Shown: piece by piece, positions 43,498-54,175 of the stretch
How the letters are laid out: each line of letters begins with the position of its first letter
How positions within the stretch are numbered: position 1 is the stretch's first letter
Assembly (NCBI RefSeq): GCF_012726195.1
Contig: NZ_JAASAF010000007.1
Coordinates: 230,223 to 294,222, forward strand
DNA length: 64,000 bases
Origin: Rhodococcus sp. HNM0563
Lineage (GTDB): Bacteria > Actinomycetota > Actinomycetes > Mycobacteriales > Mycobacteriaceae
Direction: 5' to 3'
Position numbers and translations under genes: made by a program
The notes under the pieces: generated by a model
Told to the model about the DNA's origin: nothing
What the model saw: only the letters and a program-made list of their open reading frames with translations
Databases searched by the model: none

Positions 43498-44250
43498 ATG
43501 ACGACAACGATTCAGAACACGACGCGAGGACATGTCGCACTGCGCGGCGTATCGCGTAACTATCGGCTCGGCGACCAAGTGGTGTCGGCCCTCGACGACG
43601 TCTCGGTTCAGTTCACCCCGGGTAGCTTCACCGCGATCATGGGACCGTCCGGTTCGGGCAAGTCCACACTCATGCACTGCGCCGCCGGCCTCGACCGACC
43701 CGACACCGGATCGGTCCTGATCGGTGACGTCGACACGACACAGCTGGGAGAGAAGGAGCTGACGAAGTTCCGGCGCCGGCACATCGGGTTCGTATTCCAG
43801 GCCTTCAACCTCGTCCCGTCGCTCACCGCCGCGCAGAATGTGGCACTGCCGCTGAGGTTGGACGGAAAGCGCCCGGATGACGCGGAAGTGGCTGCGGCGC
43901 TGGCTCTCGTCGGACTGAGCGACCGCGCCGTGCACCTCCCGTCGGAACTGTCGGGCGGCCAGCAGCAACGTGTCGCCATTGCGCGTGCCCTGATCTCGAA
44001 TCCTTCGGTGCTGTTCGCCGACGAGCCGACGGGAGCTCTCGACATCACGTCGTCTCGCACTGTGTTGCAACAACTTCGACGACTGGTCGACAATCATCGT
44101 CAGACGGTCGTGACAGTGACGCACGACCCGGTGGTGGCAGCATCCGCCGATCGGGTGTTGTTCCTCGCCGACGGCAGGGTCGTCGATGAGTTCAGTTCGA
44201 GAACGCCAGCCCAGCGGATCGCGGCGCGCATGACCGAATGGGAGGCATGA
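43498..44250 (+). CDS. ABC transporter ATP-binding protein (MacB/LolD type)
   Basis: 250 residues from the ATG at 43498. Walker [11 protein letters not shown]-loop FVFQAFNLVPSLTAAQNV, signature LSGGQQQRVAIARAL, Walker B VLFADEPTGALD and H-loop VTVTHD are all present. The spacing and LVPSLTA...NV stretch are those of MacB/LolD-like ATPases that partner with FtsX-family permeases. Stop codon overlaps the permease start by one base. Confidence 0.92.
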   Translation: MTTTIQNTTRGHVALRGVSRNYRLGDQVVSALDDVSVQFTPGSFTAIMGPSGSGKSTLMHCAAGLDRPDTGSVLIGDVDTTQLGEKELTKFRRRHIGFVFQAFNLVPSLTAAQNVALPLRLDGKRPDDAEVAAALALVGLSDRAVHLPSELSGGQQQRVAIARALISNPSVLFADEPTGALDITSSRTVLQQLRRLVDNHRQTVVTVTHDPVVAASADRVLFLADGRVVDEFSSRTPAQRIAARMTEWEA

Positions 44251-46682
44251 TGTTTTCGCTCGCAGTGTCTTCGGCGCGACATCAGTGGCGAAATCTGCTG
44301 GGCAGTGCGGTCGCGCTCGCCTGCGGTATCGGGCTGCTCTCCGCCACCTTGCTGGTCATCGTCTCCGCGCAGCCGCGTCCGCCGACCCAGTACGCCGACG
44401 CGGACATCGTCGTCGCCTCCGAGGTGCTGGGCGAGACCTACAACTCCACACCGGTACGCAGGCCGTGGGAAGAGTCAGCGGAGGGTAGCGTGGTCGCCCG
44501 GCTCGAGCGCGTCGACGGCGTTGCTTCGGTGGTTCCGAGTTCAGTGTTTCCCGCGCAGCTCGTCGAGGGTGATCGGGTACTCACCCCGACCGATCGGGAT
44601 GACCCACTGGGGCACAATATGTCGTCATCGTCTCTGGGTGGCAATCGAATCCTTGCCGGATCGCCCCCGGTCGGGGCCGGTCAGATTGTCGCGCCGGAAT
44701 CCAGCGGGCTCGGGGTCGGTGATTCGACCACACTCGTCACCGCTGCGGGCCGGAGGGACGTCATCGTGACGGGTCTGGCGCAGGGACGTTCCGTCTACGT
44801 CGACGACGCGACCGCTCGGACCCTGTCGGGAGGTGCCACCACGATCGGAGTGATTCTCGACGAGGGAGTCGACATCGACTCGGTGCGCGCAGAATTCGCA
44901 GCGATCGTCGGAGCTTCCGGTGACGTTCTCACCGGCGATGATCTGGCCGCGATCGAATCGTCGGCGGATCGCGGCGCTCGCAATATCGGGTCGCAGCTGC
45001 TCGGCGCAATGGGACTACTTGCTGCGACGATCACCGTATTCATCGTGGCAACCACTTTTGCGTTCACCGTGACTCAGCGTCGACGAGAACTCGGATTGCT
45101 GAGGGCTGTAGGTGCTACGCCAGGGCAGGTACGACGGATGCTCCTGGCGGAAGCCGTCGTCATCGGTGCGGTGTCGAGTGTCGTCGGGTCGGTGTTGGGG
45201 TGTGCGTTGGCGCCGATGCTCGGTGGGTGGATGCGTGACGCCGGGATGCTGCCGGCAGGCTGGGAGCTGTCGATCACGGTGATGCCGGTCCTGGCGTCGG
45301 TAGCGACCGGCCTGGGAGTCGCGGTGACGGGCGTATGGTTCGCGTCGCGCCGGGCCACACGGGTGCAGCCGATGGAATCGTTGCGGGAGGCGCAGGCAGA
45401 GAGGTCGCCGATGACGAGGGTGCGGTGGATCGCCGGTGGAGCGGGTGTTGTCGGGGCGTTCGGGTTCGCGGCAGTCGGCGCGACGAGTAGCAGTGGCGGC
45501 TCGACGGCATCCTTCGCGGTTGCGGCAGTGATGTCGGCAATCATCGGTGCCACGGCACTTGGTCCGGTCTATCTGTCGAGGTTGATTCGGGTGTTCGTGT
45601 GGGGCTCGAGTCCCACTGCGGAATTGGTGCGCGCCGAGTCGTCACACGGTGTGCGGCGCGTGTCGTCGGTGTTGTCGCCGATCCTCGTTCTCGTCGGATT
45701 CGCGGTGATGCTCACCGGCCTGATCGACACGATGGACAAGGCATTCGGTGAAACGGCATCAGCGGCGGTTCCCTCGGAGTTGGTCGTGTCGCCGGGCGAG
45801 GGTAGCCCGGCGCTTCCGCTCGATGTCGTCGATACCGTGCAGTCGTATGGAGGATCTGTGGTCGCGCCGGTCGCGACCATGCTCGTGTATGGCGACAGGG
45901 CGATGGACGTGTGGGGGATCGACACGGCGGCTCTCTCGTCGATGGGGTTGACCACCGACGAAGGCTCGGTCGACGGTCTCGCACCCGGCACCGTCGTCCT
46001 GGATGTGGACGCGGCGTCGCGACTGGGTGTGGGAGTCGGAGCGGCGGTTCGGACGGTGTTCCCCGACGGCGAAGAGGAACCGCTCGAGGTGGTGTCCGTG
46101 GTTTCGGGAGGGCCGGCATTCTCGTACGTCGATACGGAGACGGCGCTGGCACACGATCCGGTCGCGATGACACCGTTGCTGTACGTCGACGGCGTCGAAC
46201 AGGCAGCTCTGACGGACGCCTTGGCCGGTACGGGTGTGCGGGTGGAGACGCCGGCGCAGTACGAGAGCGCGGGCAACGCCGAGGATGCGCGGCTCCTGCG
46301 GTTGTTCGAGCTCGCGCTCGTGGGGCTGTCCCTCGGCTTCGCTGCACTGGCCGTCGCGAACACGATGCTCATGGCCACCTCCGACCGGCGTCCCGCCTTC
46401 ACGCTGTTGCAGCGGATCGGTGCGACGCGTCGTCAGATCCTCGGCGTCGTGGCGGTAGAGGCGGCGGTGGTGGCCGTGATCGGCGCGGTGCTCGGTGCGG
46501 CCCTCGCGTGGCCTGCGCTGGCCGGTGTCGCGGCGGGGTTGGCCGATGACCTCGGTACTCCCGTGTCACTGGAAGTGCGATGGAGTGCCGTGGTCGGGGT
46601 CGGGGCGGTATCGCTGGTGATCGGGCTGGTCTCCGCGGTCGTTCCGGCGATGCGAGCGATGCGGCCGGCCTTGACGAGATAG
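44250..46682 (+). CDS. FtsX-family ABC permease
   Basis: 810 residues from the ATG at 44250 (GGGAGG four bases before; ATGs at 44238 and 44247 are possible). Topology: an N-terminal helix (LLGSAVALACGIGLLSATLLVIV), a large extracytoplasmic domain, a three-helix FtsX domain (RRRELGLLRAVGATPGQVRRML), a second extracytoplasmic domain and a second FtsX domain (LLQRIGATRRQILGVVAVEA). This duplicated layout is that of MacB/BceB-like transporters, which do mechanotransmission rather than classic import. Probable role: antimicrobial-peptide or lipid/antibiotic resistance controlled by the adjacent two-component system. Confidence 0.9.
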   Translation: MFSLAVSSARHQWRNLLGSAVALACGIGLLSATLLVIVSAQPRPPTQYADADIVVASEVLGETYNSTPVRRPWEESAEGSVVARLERVDGVASVVPSSVFPAQLVEGDRVLTPTDRDDPLGHNMSSSSLGGNRILAGSPPVGAGQIVAPESSGLGVGDSTTLVTAAGRRDVIVTGLAQGRSVYVDDATARTLSGGATTIGVILDEGVDIDSVRAEFAAIVGASGDVLTGDDLAAIESSADRGARNIGSQLLGAMGLLAATITVFIVATTFAFTVTQRRRELGLLRAVGATPGQVRRMLLAEAVVIGAVSSVVGSVLGCALAPMLGGWMRDAGMLPAGWELSITVMPVLASVATGLGVAVTGVWFASRRATRVQPMESLREAQAERSPMTRVRWIAGGAGVVGAFGFAAVGATSSSGGSTASFAVAAVMSAIIGATALGPVYLSRLIRVFVWGSSPTAELVRAESSHGVRRVSSVLSPILVLVGFAVMLTGLIDTMDKAFGETASAAVPSELVVSPGEGSPALPLDVVDTVQSYGGSVVAPVATMLVYGDRAMDVWGIDTAALSSMGLTTDEGSVDGLAPGTVVLDVDAASRLGVGVGAAVRTVFPDGEEEPLEVVSVVSGGPAFSYVDTETALAHDPVAMTPLLYVDGVEQAALTDALAGTGVRVETPAQYESAGNAEDARLLRLFELALVGLSLGFAALAVANTMLMATSDRRPAFTLLQRIGATRRQILGVVAVEAAVVAVIGAVLGAALAWPALAGVAAGLADDLGTPVSLEVRWSAVVGVGAVSLVIGLVSAVVPAMRAMRPALTR

Positions 46683-46699
46683 GAGAATTATAATCTCCT
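46681..46699. promoter_or_regulatory. AT-rich inverted repeat before the NTF2-like gene
   Basis: AGGAGA-ATTATAA-TCTCCT, 6-bp arms with a perfect TATAAT inside. The only TTGACG nearby is 12 bp away, too close for a normal promoter. It may be an operator or a -10 region; weak call. Confidence 0.3.
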
Positions 46700-46734
46700 C
46701 TACACGGAATGCCATTCTTATCGAGGAGTGCTCA

Positions 46735-47199
46735 ATGAACGACGTGGAGCGCTTGATCGCGATCGACGCAATCAAGCAGGCCAAGGCCAAATATTTCCGC
46801 GGGGTCGACACCGGGGATCTCGGGCTGGTCCACGGGATTCTGGCCGAGGACTGCGAACTCGACTACACAGGCTGCTGCACCGACCCGGTGACAGGTCGGG
46901 ACTTCCTTCCTCAGATGAATGTAGTCAGAAAGGGTCATGCATCGTGGAAGTCGGGCGGTGCGCGCACGATGGTCAGCGTGCATGCGGGCCACACCTGTGA
47001 AATCGAGTTCATCGACGACGTCACCGCCAGCGTCGTCTGGTCGATGTCGGACCACCTCTATTTCCCTGCGGGCGAACCCTATTCGGAGATCTTCGGCTTC
47101 GGTTACTATCACGAGACCTATACACGGGTGGATGGATCCTGGAAGATCCGGACGCTGCGCATCGAGCGGATCAAAGTCGAGGGAGTGCCCGCGCAATAG
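46735..47199 (+). CDS. NTF2/SnoaL-like fold protein
   Basis: 154 residues, ATG with GAGGAG upstream. Cone-fold pattern: IDAIKQAKAKYFRGVDTGDLGLVHGILAEDCELDYTG, a middle strand with HAGHTCEIEF and a C-terminal YHETYTRVDGSWKIRTLRIERI. Family members are isomerases, dehydratases or small-ligand binders (for example ketosteroid isomerase-like or scytalone dehydratase-like). No obvious operon partners, convergent with irtB. Confidence 0.8.
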   Translation: MNDVERLIAIDAIKQAKAKYFRGVDTGDLGLVHGILAEDCELDYTGCCTDPVTGRDFLPQMNVVRKGHASWKSGGARTMVSVHAGHTCEIEFIDDVTASVVWSMSDHLYFPAGEPYSEIFGFGYYHETYTRVDGSWKIRTLRIERIKVEGVPAQ

Positions 47200-47225
47200 G
47201 GCGTCAGCAAGTCCGCCGGCGGTTG

Positions 47226-48977
47226 TCATCCGAGTTGATTCTTGCCCGACGTCTCGAGTTGCCACCCTGACGCAGCGTCGCGCTGGCGCCAGAACTCGGC
47301 GAAACGTCCGCCGGCGGAGAGCAATTCCTCGACCGTGCCCTCCTCCACGACCTTGCCCTGCTCGAGGAACACGACCCGGTCGGCGGTGCGGATGCTCGCC
47401 AGCCGATGCGCGACGATCACGCGGGTCCGCGGGGTGGGGTCGTCCGTGAGGGCCTGCACGATCGCGGTCTCGTTCTCGGTGTCCAACGCGCTGGTCGCTT
47501 CGTCGACGAGCAGGAGCGGTGCGGGTTTGAGCAGGGCCCGCGCAATGGACACACGTTGCTTCTCACCACCCGACAGAGCGCTGCCGCCTTCGCCGACCCG
47601 GGTGTCCCACCCGTCCGGGACACGAGCCAACACTTCATCGACCTGCGCGAGCGACGCGGCTGCGGCGAGTGCCGTGTCGTCGGCGCTCGGGTCGCCGGCA
47701 CGGATGTTCTCGCGGATCGTGCCGTCGAACAGGTAGGGATGCTGGAAGACCATACCGGCCAGGGAATCGCGTGACAGTGAGTCGAGGTCTTCGATATCGA
47801 TGCCATCAATGAGGATTCGTCCCGAACGCGGGGTGTGAAGACCCGCGAGCAGGCTGAGGACGGTGCTCTTGCCCGAACCCGACGGTCCCACGATGGCAGT
47901 GGTGGTGCCGGGTTCGAAGGTGAGATCCACACCGTCGAGTGCCGGGGCGTCGCCTCCGTACCAGAATCGGATGTCCTGCAATTCGATTCGGGGAGCTCTC
48001 CCGGTGATCGTGCAGGCGCCGTCGTCACTGTCGACCGGCGCCTCGAGGACGGCGCGGATGCGACGCAACGTGGTCAGCGACGACTCCACTCCTCCGGTGA
48101 GGTCGCTCAGCGTAGTGAACGGATCGAGGTACCGGACGATGACGACGACCAGAGCGATCGCCTCGGACACATCGAGATCGCCGCGCACGGTCAGTACCGT
48201 CACCGAGCCCGCAAGGATCACGAGTGTGAGTTGGGTGGCGAGGCTGAAGATGAGCTGTCCCGGGACCTGCATGAGCAGCACTCGGAGAGTCGCGGAATGC
48301 TGACGCTCCAGGGCCTCGCCCACGTGGCTGCGGCTGGGTTCGGTACGTCGTGCCGCTCGCAGGGCGGGCTGGGTGCGGGCGAACTCGACGATTCGTTCGG
48401 TGAGATCAGCATTGGCATCGGCTGCGACGCGATCGGCGTTGCGCCCGAGTCGCCCCGACAACAGGAACGCTCCGAGCAGAATGGGCACACCGGCGAGCGC
48501 GGCGACACCGAGGACCCAGTTGATCGGCAGCAACGCGATCGCGATGGCGAGCGGCAGCAGGATTGCGCTCAGGATCGGTGTCACCAGATACACGATGAGA
48601 CCGACGAGATCCGGTCCGGTGGCCGCGATGGCTTGACGGTTGATGGAGGTGTTCTCACCTGTGAACCATGTCAACCGGATTCGTGCGGTGCGCTCGGCAA
48701 CTTCGTTCTGGGCGTGGTCGAGCAGCCCGAAGCCGATGTCGAAGCCGAGCCGGGAGGCGGCTGTGTCGACGATCCATCCCGCGACGGTGACGGCGGCCAG
48801 TGCGCCCATCCAGGGCCACGCATCGGACGGGGCGGCGCCGAACAGGGCACCGACGAGTGGCACGAGCAGGACGACACCGACGGCGCGGAGGACGACGCTG
48901 ACGACGGTCAGGCTCTGGTGGAGGACGACGGTGCGGCGGCTGCCCGGTGGCAGCAGGGCGAGCAGGGTGCGGATCAT
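47226..48977 (-). CDS. irtB: IrtB-type ABC half-transporter for iron-siderophore import
   Basis: 583 residues from the ATG at 48977, overlapping irtA by 4 bp. Type IV exporter fold half-transporter: six membrane helices, then ATPase domain with Walker [10 protein letters not shown], signature [15 protein letters not shown], Walker [13 protein letters not shown] and H-loop VAHRL. Together with IrtA it forms the heterodimer that imports ferric (carboxy)mycobactin-like siderophores across the inner membrane. Gene order and the neighbour's identity decide the name. Confidence 0.9.
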   Translation of the reverse strand: MIRTLLALLPPGSRRTVVLHQSLTVVSVVLRAVGVVLLVPLVGALFGAAPSDAWPWMGALAAVTVAGWIVDTAASRLGFDIGFGLLDHAQNEVAERTARIRLTWFTGENTSINRQAIAATGPDLVGLIVYLVTPILSAILLPLAIAIALLPINWVLGVAALAGVPILLGAFLLSGRLGRNADRVAADANADLTERIVEFARTQPALRAARRTEPSRSHVGEALERQHSATLRVLLMQVPGQLIFSLATQLTLVILAGSVTVLTVRGDLDVSEAIALVVVIVRYLDPFTTLSDLTGGVESSLTTLRRIRAVLEAPVDSDDGACTITGRAPRIELQDIRFWYGGDAPALDGVDLTFEPGTTTAIVGPSGSGKSTVLSLLAGLHTPRSGRILIDGIDIEDLDSLSRDSLAGMVFQHPYLFDGTIRENIRAGDPSADDTALAAAASLAQVDEVLARVPDGWDTRVGEGGSALSGGEKQRVSIARALLKPAPLLLVDEATSALDTENETAIVQALTDDPTPRTRVIVAHRLASIRTADRVVFLEQGKVVEEGTVEELLSAGGRFAEFWRQRDAASGWQLETSGKNQLG

Positions 48978-51550
48978 CGGGCCGGCTCCTGGTCTGCGTA
49001 GGCGAGTTCGTTCGATGTGTGGGAACCCGCGTCCCACATCTGCCGGTAGCGGCCGTCTGCGGCGAGCAGTTCGCTGTGGGTGCCGGTTTCGGCGATGCGT
49101 CCGCGGTCGAGGACGACGATGCGGTCGACGTCGACGATGGTGTGCAGGCGGTGTGCGATGACCAGTACGGTGCGGCCCGCGGTGAGCCTGCCCAGTGCCT
49201 GCTGGACGAAGTATTCCGATTCGGGGTCGGCGAAGGCCGTTGCTTCGTCGAGGACGAGTATCGGAGTGTCGGCAAGGATGGCACGAGCAATCGTGATACG
49301 TTGTCGTTCACCGCCGGACAGTTGTGGATCGGCGTCGAGCACGGTGTCGTATCCGTCGGGCAGCTGGAGGATCCGATCGTGGATGTACGCGGACCGTGCA
49401 GCCGATTCGATCTGTTCGTCGGTGGCGTCGGGAACGGCGAGCGCGATGTTGTCTCGCACCGTTCCCATCACGAGTTGTGTGTCCTGGAAGACGAATCCGA
49501 CCTGTTCGTAGAGGGAATCGGCATCGAACTCGCGGATGTCGCGTCCGAAGATGCGGATGGTGCCGTCGTCGATGTCGTGGAACCGGGCGAGCAGTGCCGC
49601 CATCGTGGATTTCCCGGAACCCGAGTGCCCGACGAGCGCGGTGATCGTTCCGGTACTCAGGGCGAGGGAGACGTCGTCGATCACGGGGACACCGGGCCGG
49701 TAGGAGAAGCAGACGCGGTCGAACTCGACGGAGCTTGCGTGACGGGCTGGCGCGGAGTCGCTTTCACGGGTGCCGAGTTCGGGCTCGTCGAGGACGACAC
49801 CGATTCGACGGGCAGCGAGCATGCCTCCGCGCAGGCCACCGAGACCGTACCCGAGGCCGAGAAGGCGAGCTCCGAACGTGGTCCCCAGGAACAGGAACGG
49901 CAGCAGAGCTGTGGGCTGCATGCTTCCGGATGTGATCAGAGCGGTCCCCGCGACAGTGATGAGCAGCAGGAAGGTGGCGGGTCTCGTCGCGAGGTCGATG
50001 AGCGACTTCTTGTTGCTGAACGGGCGTTGCCAACCGTCGAGGAACTCGATGTATTCGCGTAGTCGTGCGCGGAACGTGGATGCCGCTGCTCCGCCGAACA
50101 CACGGATCACCGGTTGTCCTTCGAGATAGGCACCCGCTTCGGAGCTCATGCGGTCGGCCCAGCGCATCGCCTGCGCCGTCTTGTTTCCCGACTGGACCAC
50201 CATGATCACCGTCGTCACGACGTAGACGAGGATCGGCACGAACATCAGAAGCGCCAGACGCCAGTCCACGGTGAACAGGTAGATCAGTACAGCAACGGGC
50301 GCCACCACCGCGGCGACGGCATCGGTGACGGCATGTGTCACCAAGTAGTGCAGCGACAACGTGTCGTCCTGCACGACACGTTTCACCTGCCCGGAGTCGC
50401 GGTCGTCGAACCAGCCGAGAGGAAGTTTCGCGAGTTTGCTCAGAAGCTGTTTCCGCAGGCCACGTTCGAAGTGTGCATCGACGGTGTGCAGCCAGAAGGA
50501 CAGTGCGGCGGCGAGCAGCGTGCCCGCGCCCATCAGTCCGATCGCCCAGATACCGATCGTCCACAGCTGTGATTCCGGTGCTCCGTCGAGCATGCGACGA
50601 GCGAGCTCGGTGAGCAGTACGAACGGGGCGAGCTGGATCAGGGTGATCAAGGCCTGCAGGGCGCCGGCAGCGACGAATGTGTTGCGTAGCGTGCCGATCA
50701 GCTTGCTCCCGGACTCCGCTTGCCACGAGCCGCGACTGCTCCGGGTGGGCTGCGGCGCCGGTGGTGCCTCTTCGATCGTGGGTTCCGGCTCGGCGTTGCC
50801 GTTCGAGCGGTACGTGCCCATGGCACGGCCGTGGAACCAGTAGGCCTGTGCGTACACCTCGGATTTGGGGAATCCGAAATCGTCGCGCAAACGGGTCCGC
50901 AGATGCTTGAGGGCCTTGGATTCGGTACCGGCCCATGCTTTCCAATTGGACCAGTCGCGATCCTCGATCGCCGCGGCCAGCGAGGTGGGGCCGAGCCGCG
51001 GGACCCAGTGCGTGTTCATCAGCGGATGATCGGACATGGGGATCAGGAGGTCGGCGTCGTCGTGCTGTTCGAGGTACACCTCGACGGCGACATCGCGGGG
51101 GAGAACGTCGATGATGCTGTTGATCGCGGGAATCGAGGCGGAGTCGCCGATCAACAGGTAGCCGGCGGGCAGTTCGTCGGGCACGGTGAACTGCTTGGAA
51201 CCGAACGACGTGATGCTGATGGTGCTACCGGGTTCTGCGTGTTTCGCCCACACCGATGCCGGCCCCGCCGGTTCGTGCAGCACGAAATCGACCGCAAAGG
51301 TGCCTTCCTCCGTGTCTGCCTCGGAGAACGTGTATCCCCGTTGATGTTCCGTGTCGGGGTCGTTGGGGTCGGGGACCCAGAACCGTAGATATGCGGTCGG
51401 TCCCGGATCGGCATCGTCGAACAGTGTTGTGGATGAGAACCGCACACGCAGGAAGTGCGGTGCGAGTTGCTCGGTACCGGTGACGACCGCGTCGTGGACG
51501 CGGGCACCGAATCCGCGCATCACCGCGCCCTGGAACCCCCGTTTGGCCAT
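48974..51550 (-). CDS. irtA: IrtA: siderophore-interacting domain fused to ABC half-transporter
   Basis: 858 residues (mycobacterial IrtA is 859). N-terminal siderophore-interaction (SIP) domain, residues ~1-270, binds FAD and reduces the imported ferric siderophore: [37 protein letters not shown] and [15 protein letters not shown]. Then a membrane domain ([17 protein letters not shown]) and ATPase with [39 protein letters not shown]. From memory it is close to Rv1348 in every segment. It is preceded by a TetR gene overlapping by one base and an iron-box-like site, so it should be iron-repressed. Confidence 0.94.
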   Translation of the reverse strand: MAKRGFQGAVMRGFGARVHDAVVTGTEQLAPHFLRVRFSSTTLFDDADPGPTAYLRFWVPDPNDPDTEHQRGYTFSEADTEEGTFAVDFVLHEPAGPASVWAKHAEPGSTISITSFGSKQFTVPDELPAGYLLIGDSASIPAINSIIDVLPRDVAVEVYLEQHDDADLLIPMSDHPLMNTHWVPRLGPTSLAAAIEDRDWSNWKAWAGTESKALKHLRTRLRDDFGFPKSEVYAQAYWFHGRAMGTYRSNGNAEPEPTIEEAPPAPQPTRSSRGSWQAESGSKLIGTLRNTFVAAGALQALITLIQLAPFVLLTELARRMLDGAPESQLWTIGIWAIGLMGAGTLLAAALSFWLHTVDAHFERGLRKQLLSKLAKLPLGWFDDRDSGQVKRVVQDDTLSLHYLVTHAVTDAVAAVVAPVAVLIYLFTVDWRLALLMFVPILVYVVTTVIMVVQSGNKTAQAMRWADRMSSEAGAYLEGQPVIRVFGGAAASTFRARLREYIEFLDGWQRPFSNKKSLIDLATRPATFLLLITVAGTALITSGSMQPTALLPFLFLGTTFGARLLGLGYGLGGLRGGMLAARRIGVVLDEPELGTRESDSAPARHASSVEFDRVCFSYRPGVPVIDDVSLALSTGTITALVGHSGSGKSTMAALLARFHDIDDGTIRIFGRDIREFDADSLYEQVGFVFQDTQLVMGTVRDNIALAVPDATDEQIESAARSAYIHDRILQLPDGYDTVLDADPQLSGGERQRITIARAILADTPILVLDEATAFADPESEYFVQQALGRLTAGRTVLVIAHRLHTIVDVDRIVVLDRGRIAETGTHSELLAADGRYRQMWDAGSHTSNELAYADQEPAR

Positions 51551-52236
51551 CAGATCCCCATTCCGGTGGCCGCCAGATCGGCGACCACCTGCTCCAACGG
51601 CCGACCTGGAGGTGCGACCGCGACAAGGCCTCGAATTATTGCTGTGAGAACAAGTTTCACGTACTCGTCGTGTGTGAAAGTCGGTAGCTCACGGTGGGTT
51701 GTGCCCAGTTCCGCGTCGGTAGCCAACTGGTTCGTGACATTGCGGCGTTGGTCCTCGAGTCCTTCTGCCCTTTCCTGCTGGTTTTCGTCTGCCACCGCGT
51801 AATTGATCGTGTTGCCCGCGACCGCACTGGACAGGATGATGGCGAGGTCGGGTGTGTATCCGCGTCGGGCCAGGGCGGCCACCTCGTGCACCATCAGGCG
51901 ACGGCCGGCTTCGCCGCGCGGGAAGAGTGTCTGTATGTAGGTGCCGAGCCCGGGGTTGGCCAGAACGAAGGCTCTGAGTTGCAATCCGAACGACAGCAGG
52001 TGTTGTGTGGCGTCGTGGGCTGGGTCGTCGTGCAGGACGAGGTCATCCAGCAGGCTTTCTCCCACCGCCAGCTCGAGACCCCAGCGTCCGTCGACGTGCC
52101 GGTAGAGGGCGGTGGTGGACACGTCGAGTTCGGCGGCGACCGCGCTCAGGCTCAGGTGGCGCATGCCCAGTTCGCGACCGACTCGGACGATGTCGTCGAT
52201 GTCGATCTTGCGCACGCGTCTGCCCGGCTCGGCCAC
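51550..52236 (-). CDS. TetR-family regulator leading the irt operon
   Basis: 228 residues. TetR HTH at about 12-55 ([37 protein letters not shown]) and a C-terminal domain with a helical TetR_C-type pattern. Stop and irtA start overlap by one base (TGATG), so it is translated with irtA/irtB. A TetR gene in the first position of an irtAB operon is not the usual mycobacterial layout. It may sense a siderophore or haem-like ligand, adding to IdeR/DtxR control. Confidence 0.85.
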   Translation of the reverse strand: MAEPGRRVRKIDIDDIVRVGRELGMRHLSLSAVAAELDVSTTALYRHVDGRWGLELAVGESLLDDLVLHDDPAHDATQHLLSFGLQLRAFVLANPGLGTYIQTLFPRGEAGRRLMVHEVAALARRGYTPDLAIILSSAVAGNTINYAVADENQQERAEGLEDQRRNVTNQLATDAELGTTHRELPTFTHDEYVKLVLTAIIRGLVAVAPPGRPLEQVVADLAATGMGI

Positions 52237-52258
52237 TTGCTCGTCGCCCCCGTTCCCT

Positions 52259-52295
52259 TAAGTTGCACCCCGTAACTTAGGGGAGTCTAAGCTCA
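52259..52295 (-). promoter_or_regulatory. Iron-box-like (IdeR/DtxR) site and TAAGTT inverted repeat
   Basis: The stretch 52277-52295 matches the IdeR/DtxR consensus (TTAGGTTAGSCTAACCTAA) at about 14 of 19 positions, including TTAGG and CTAA. Overlapping it, TAAGTT-N9-AACTTA (52259-52279) is a separate perfect inverted repeat that could be the TetR operator. Both lie 23-59 bp upstream of the TetR-irtA-irtB operon. Confidence 0.6.
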
Positions 52296-52349
52296 CTTCC
52301 CGGAGTGTGGCAAGGGCTCGGAAATGGGGAGGGTGCCGAACTGCGCGCG

Positions 52350-53012
52350 TCAGACAGCCAGACCGTTCCGGTAGGCGTACACCACGGCCTGGACACGGTC
52401 GCGCACGTTGAGCTTGGCGAGGATGCGGGAGACGAACGTCTTGACGGTCTCGGGGCTGATCTGGAGGGTCCCGGCGATCTCGCTGTTGGAGAGCCCGTCG
52501 GCGATGAGACGCAGAACCTCCAGTTCGCGTGGGGTCAGCGGCACGTCGGGAAGGGCCGCGCCGTCGGCAGGGCGGATTCGGGTGGCGTAGCGGCCCACGA
52601 GCTGGCGGGTGACATCGGGATCGAGCAGCGCCGCACCACCGGCCACCGTACGTATGCCGTGGAGGAGCTGGGCCGGAGGAGCCTCTTTGAGCAGGAACCC
52701 CGAAGCTCCGGCACGCAGCGCGTCATACACGTACTCGTCGAGATTGAAGGTGGTCACCACCAGCACTTTGGCCGGTCGGGCCACCCCTGCCCCGGACAAC
52801 AACCGGGTAGCCTCGATGCCGTCGAGCACAGGCATACGGATATCCATCACGACGACATCCGGGTGCACCTGGCCGGCCAGGTCGACTGCAGTCCGGCCGT
52901 CGCCGCATGCGCCCACCACCTCCATGTCCGGTTGGGCATCGATGATCGTCACGAGTCCGGTGCGGACCAGCATCTGGTCGTCGCAGACCAAGACACGAAT
53001 CGGGTCGGTCAC
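52350..53012 (-). CDS. Response regulator, NarL/LuxR type
   Basis: 220 residues. Receiver domain: VLVCDDQMLVRTGL, phospho-Asp in DVVVMDIRMP, Lys in FLLKEAPP. LuxR HTH: LTPRELEVLRLIADGLSNSEIAGTLQISPETVKTFVSRIL. It overlaps the kinase gene by 4 bp and is the last gene of the CPBP-kinase-regulator operon. The target is not obvious; auto-regulation or the downstream region are candidates. Confidence 0.92.
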   Translation of the reverse strand: MTDPIRVLVCDDQMLVRTGLVTIIDAQPDMEVVGACGDGRTAVDLAGQVHPDVVVMDIRMPVLDGIEATRLLSGAGVARPAKVLVVTTFNLDEYVYDALRAGASGFLLKEAPPAQLLHGIRTVAGGAALLDPDVTRQLVGRYATRIRPADGAALPDVPLTPRELEVLRLIADGLSNSEIAGTLQISPETVKTFVSRILAKLNVRDRVQAVVYAYRNGLAV

Positions 53013-54175
53013 GAAGGATTCCCCGCCGGGATGCGGGCAGAAACGAGATAGCCGCCGTCCATCAAGTTCTCAGTGCGGAAGTCGCCGCCCAGAATGTCGA
53101 CTCGCTCACGGAGCCCGGCCAGTCCGCGCCCGCTGCCTCCGGGGTCCGGGAGGGACGAACCGCTACCGTCGGTCCCGACCGTCACGGTTATCTCCTTCTC
53201 TCCGTGAGAAACCTGGACGGAGGTCCGGCCGCCGTGATCGTACTTGAGCGCATTCGTCAAAGCTTCCTGGACCACGCGGTAGGCGACGAGGTCGGCGCTT
53301 CCCGCGGACGCAGCCGGGCAGCCTTCCTCGGTGAACTCGACCGGTTGCCCGGCACGGCGGGTCTGTTCGATGAGTGTGTGCAGTCGACCCACGGCCGGCG
53401 TCCGGTCTCCGAGCCCGTGATCGGGGTCGAGCAGGTTGAGGATATGCCGCAAGTCGGTGATGGCTTTGCGACCGGTGTCGGAGACGTCGGTCAACACCCC
53501 ATCGAGGCGTTCGGGAGCCGCAGTCAGATAGCGCGCCGCTTCGGCCTGCACGATCATTGCGGTCACATGATGGGTGACGACATCGTGCAACTCGCGGGCG
53601 ATGTGAATGCGTTCCGCAGTGCGGGTGTCCTCGGCAACGCGTCGACGGTGCTCGGACTCCGCGATGCGGGCCGTGCGCACCCAGGCGCCGATACCCCAAG
53701 GAAGCGTCAACGCCAGGTAGAAGGTGACGAACTCGCTGGGCGGTTCACCTGCCCCGATCCAGGTGAGCGAGACGGCGAATGCCACGTAGACCACCGAGAA
53801 CGCGACTGCCGTGACATACCGGTACCGATGCAGATGGGCGCCGACGCTGAACAACGCGATGCACAGGCCGATGCCGGCGAAGGAATGGTAGCCGCGGAGC
53901 TGGTCGAGGCAGAAGCCGAGCGAGACCAAGGCGAGGCAGACGACCGGCAACCGGCGGCGAATGGCGAGTGGAAGACACTCCAGAGCAAGTGCGACAAATG
54001 CCAGCGCATCGGTGGGGCGGGTCGCCAGATCGCCGATCTGGGTCCCGTTGCTGCGGAAGCCCGGCAGATACGAGATGACGATCAGCACCACCCCGAGGGC
54101 CAGATCCCGAGCGGTGACATCGAGACGGCGCCAGGCCTGTCCTGTCTGCCCGAGCACCGGTCCGAGTCCGATCAC
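53009..54175 (-). CDS. Sensor histidine kinase (HisKA_3 type)
   Basis: 388 residues from the GTG at 54175, whose GTGA overlaps the CPBP stop; an upstream frame into CPBP is rejected. The N-terminal half has five or six membrane helices (ALGVVLIVISYLPG, IGLCIALFSVGAHL, AVAFSVVYVAFAVSL and others). Phosphoacceptor segment HIARELHDVVTHHVTAMIV with His, ATPase domain with EALTNALKYD, DGSGSSLP and GRGLAGLRERV. A DesK-like kinase with a membrane sensor and no extracellular domain. Confidence 0.9.
   Translation of the reverse strand: MIGLGPVLGQTGQAWRRLDVTARDLALGVVLIVISYLPGFRSNGTQIGDLATRPTDALAFVALALECLPLAIRRRLPVVCLALVSLGFCLDQLRGYHSFAGIGLCIALFSVGAHLHRYRYVTAVAFSVVYVAFAVSLTWIGAGEPPSEFVTFYLALTLPWGIGAWVRTARIAESEHRRRVAEDTRTAERIHIARELHDVVTHHVTAMIVQAEAARYLTAAPERLDGVLTDVSDTGRKAITDLRHILNLLDPDHGLGDRTPAVGRLHTLIEQTRRAGQPVEFTEEGCPAASAGSADLVAYRVVQEALTNALKYDHGGRTSVQVSHGEKEITVTVGTDGSGSSLPDPGGSGRGLAGLRERVDILGGDFRTENLMDGGYLVSARIPAGNPS

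Noticed and set aside
47835-49001. Plus-strand frame opposite irtB
   Set aside because: Asp/Glu/Gly-rich shadow of an ABC transporter gene with intact motifs on the other strand.
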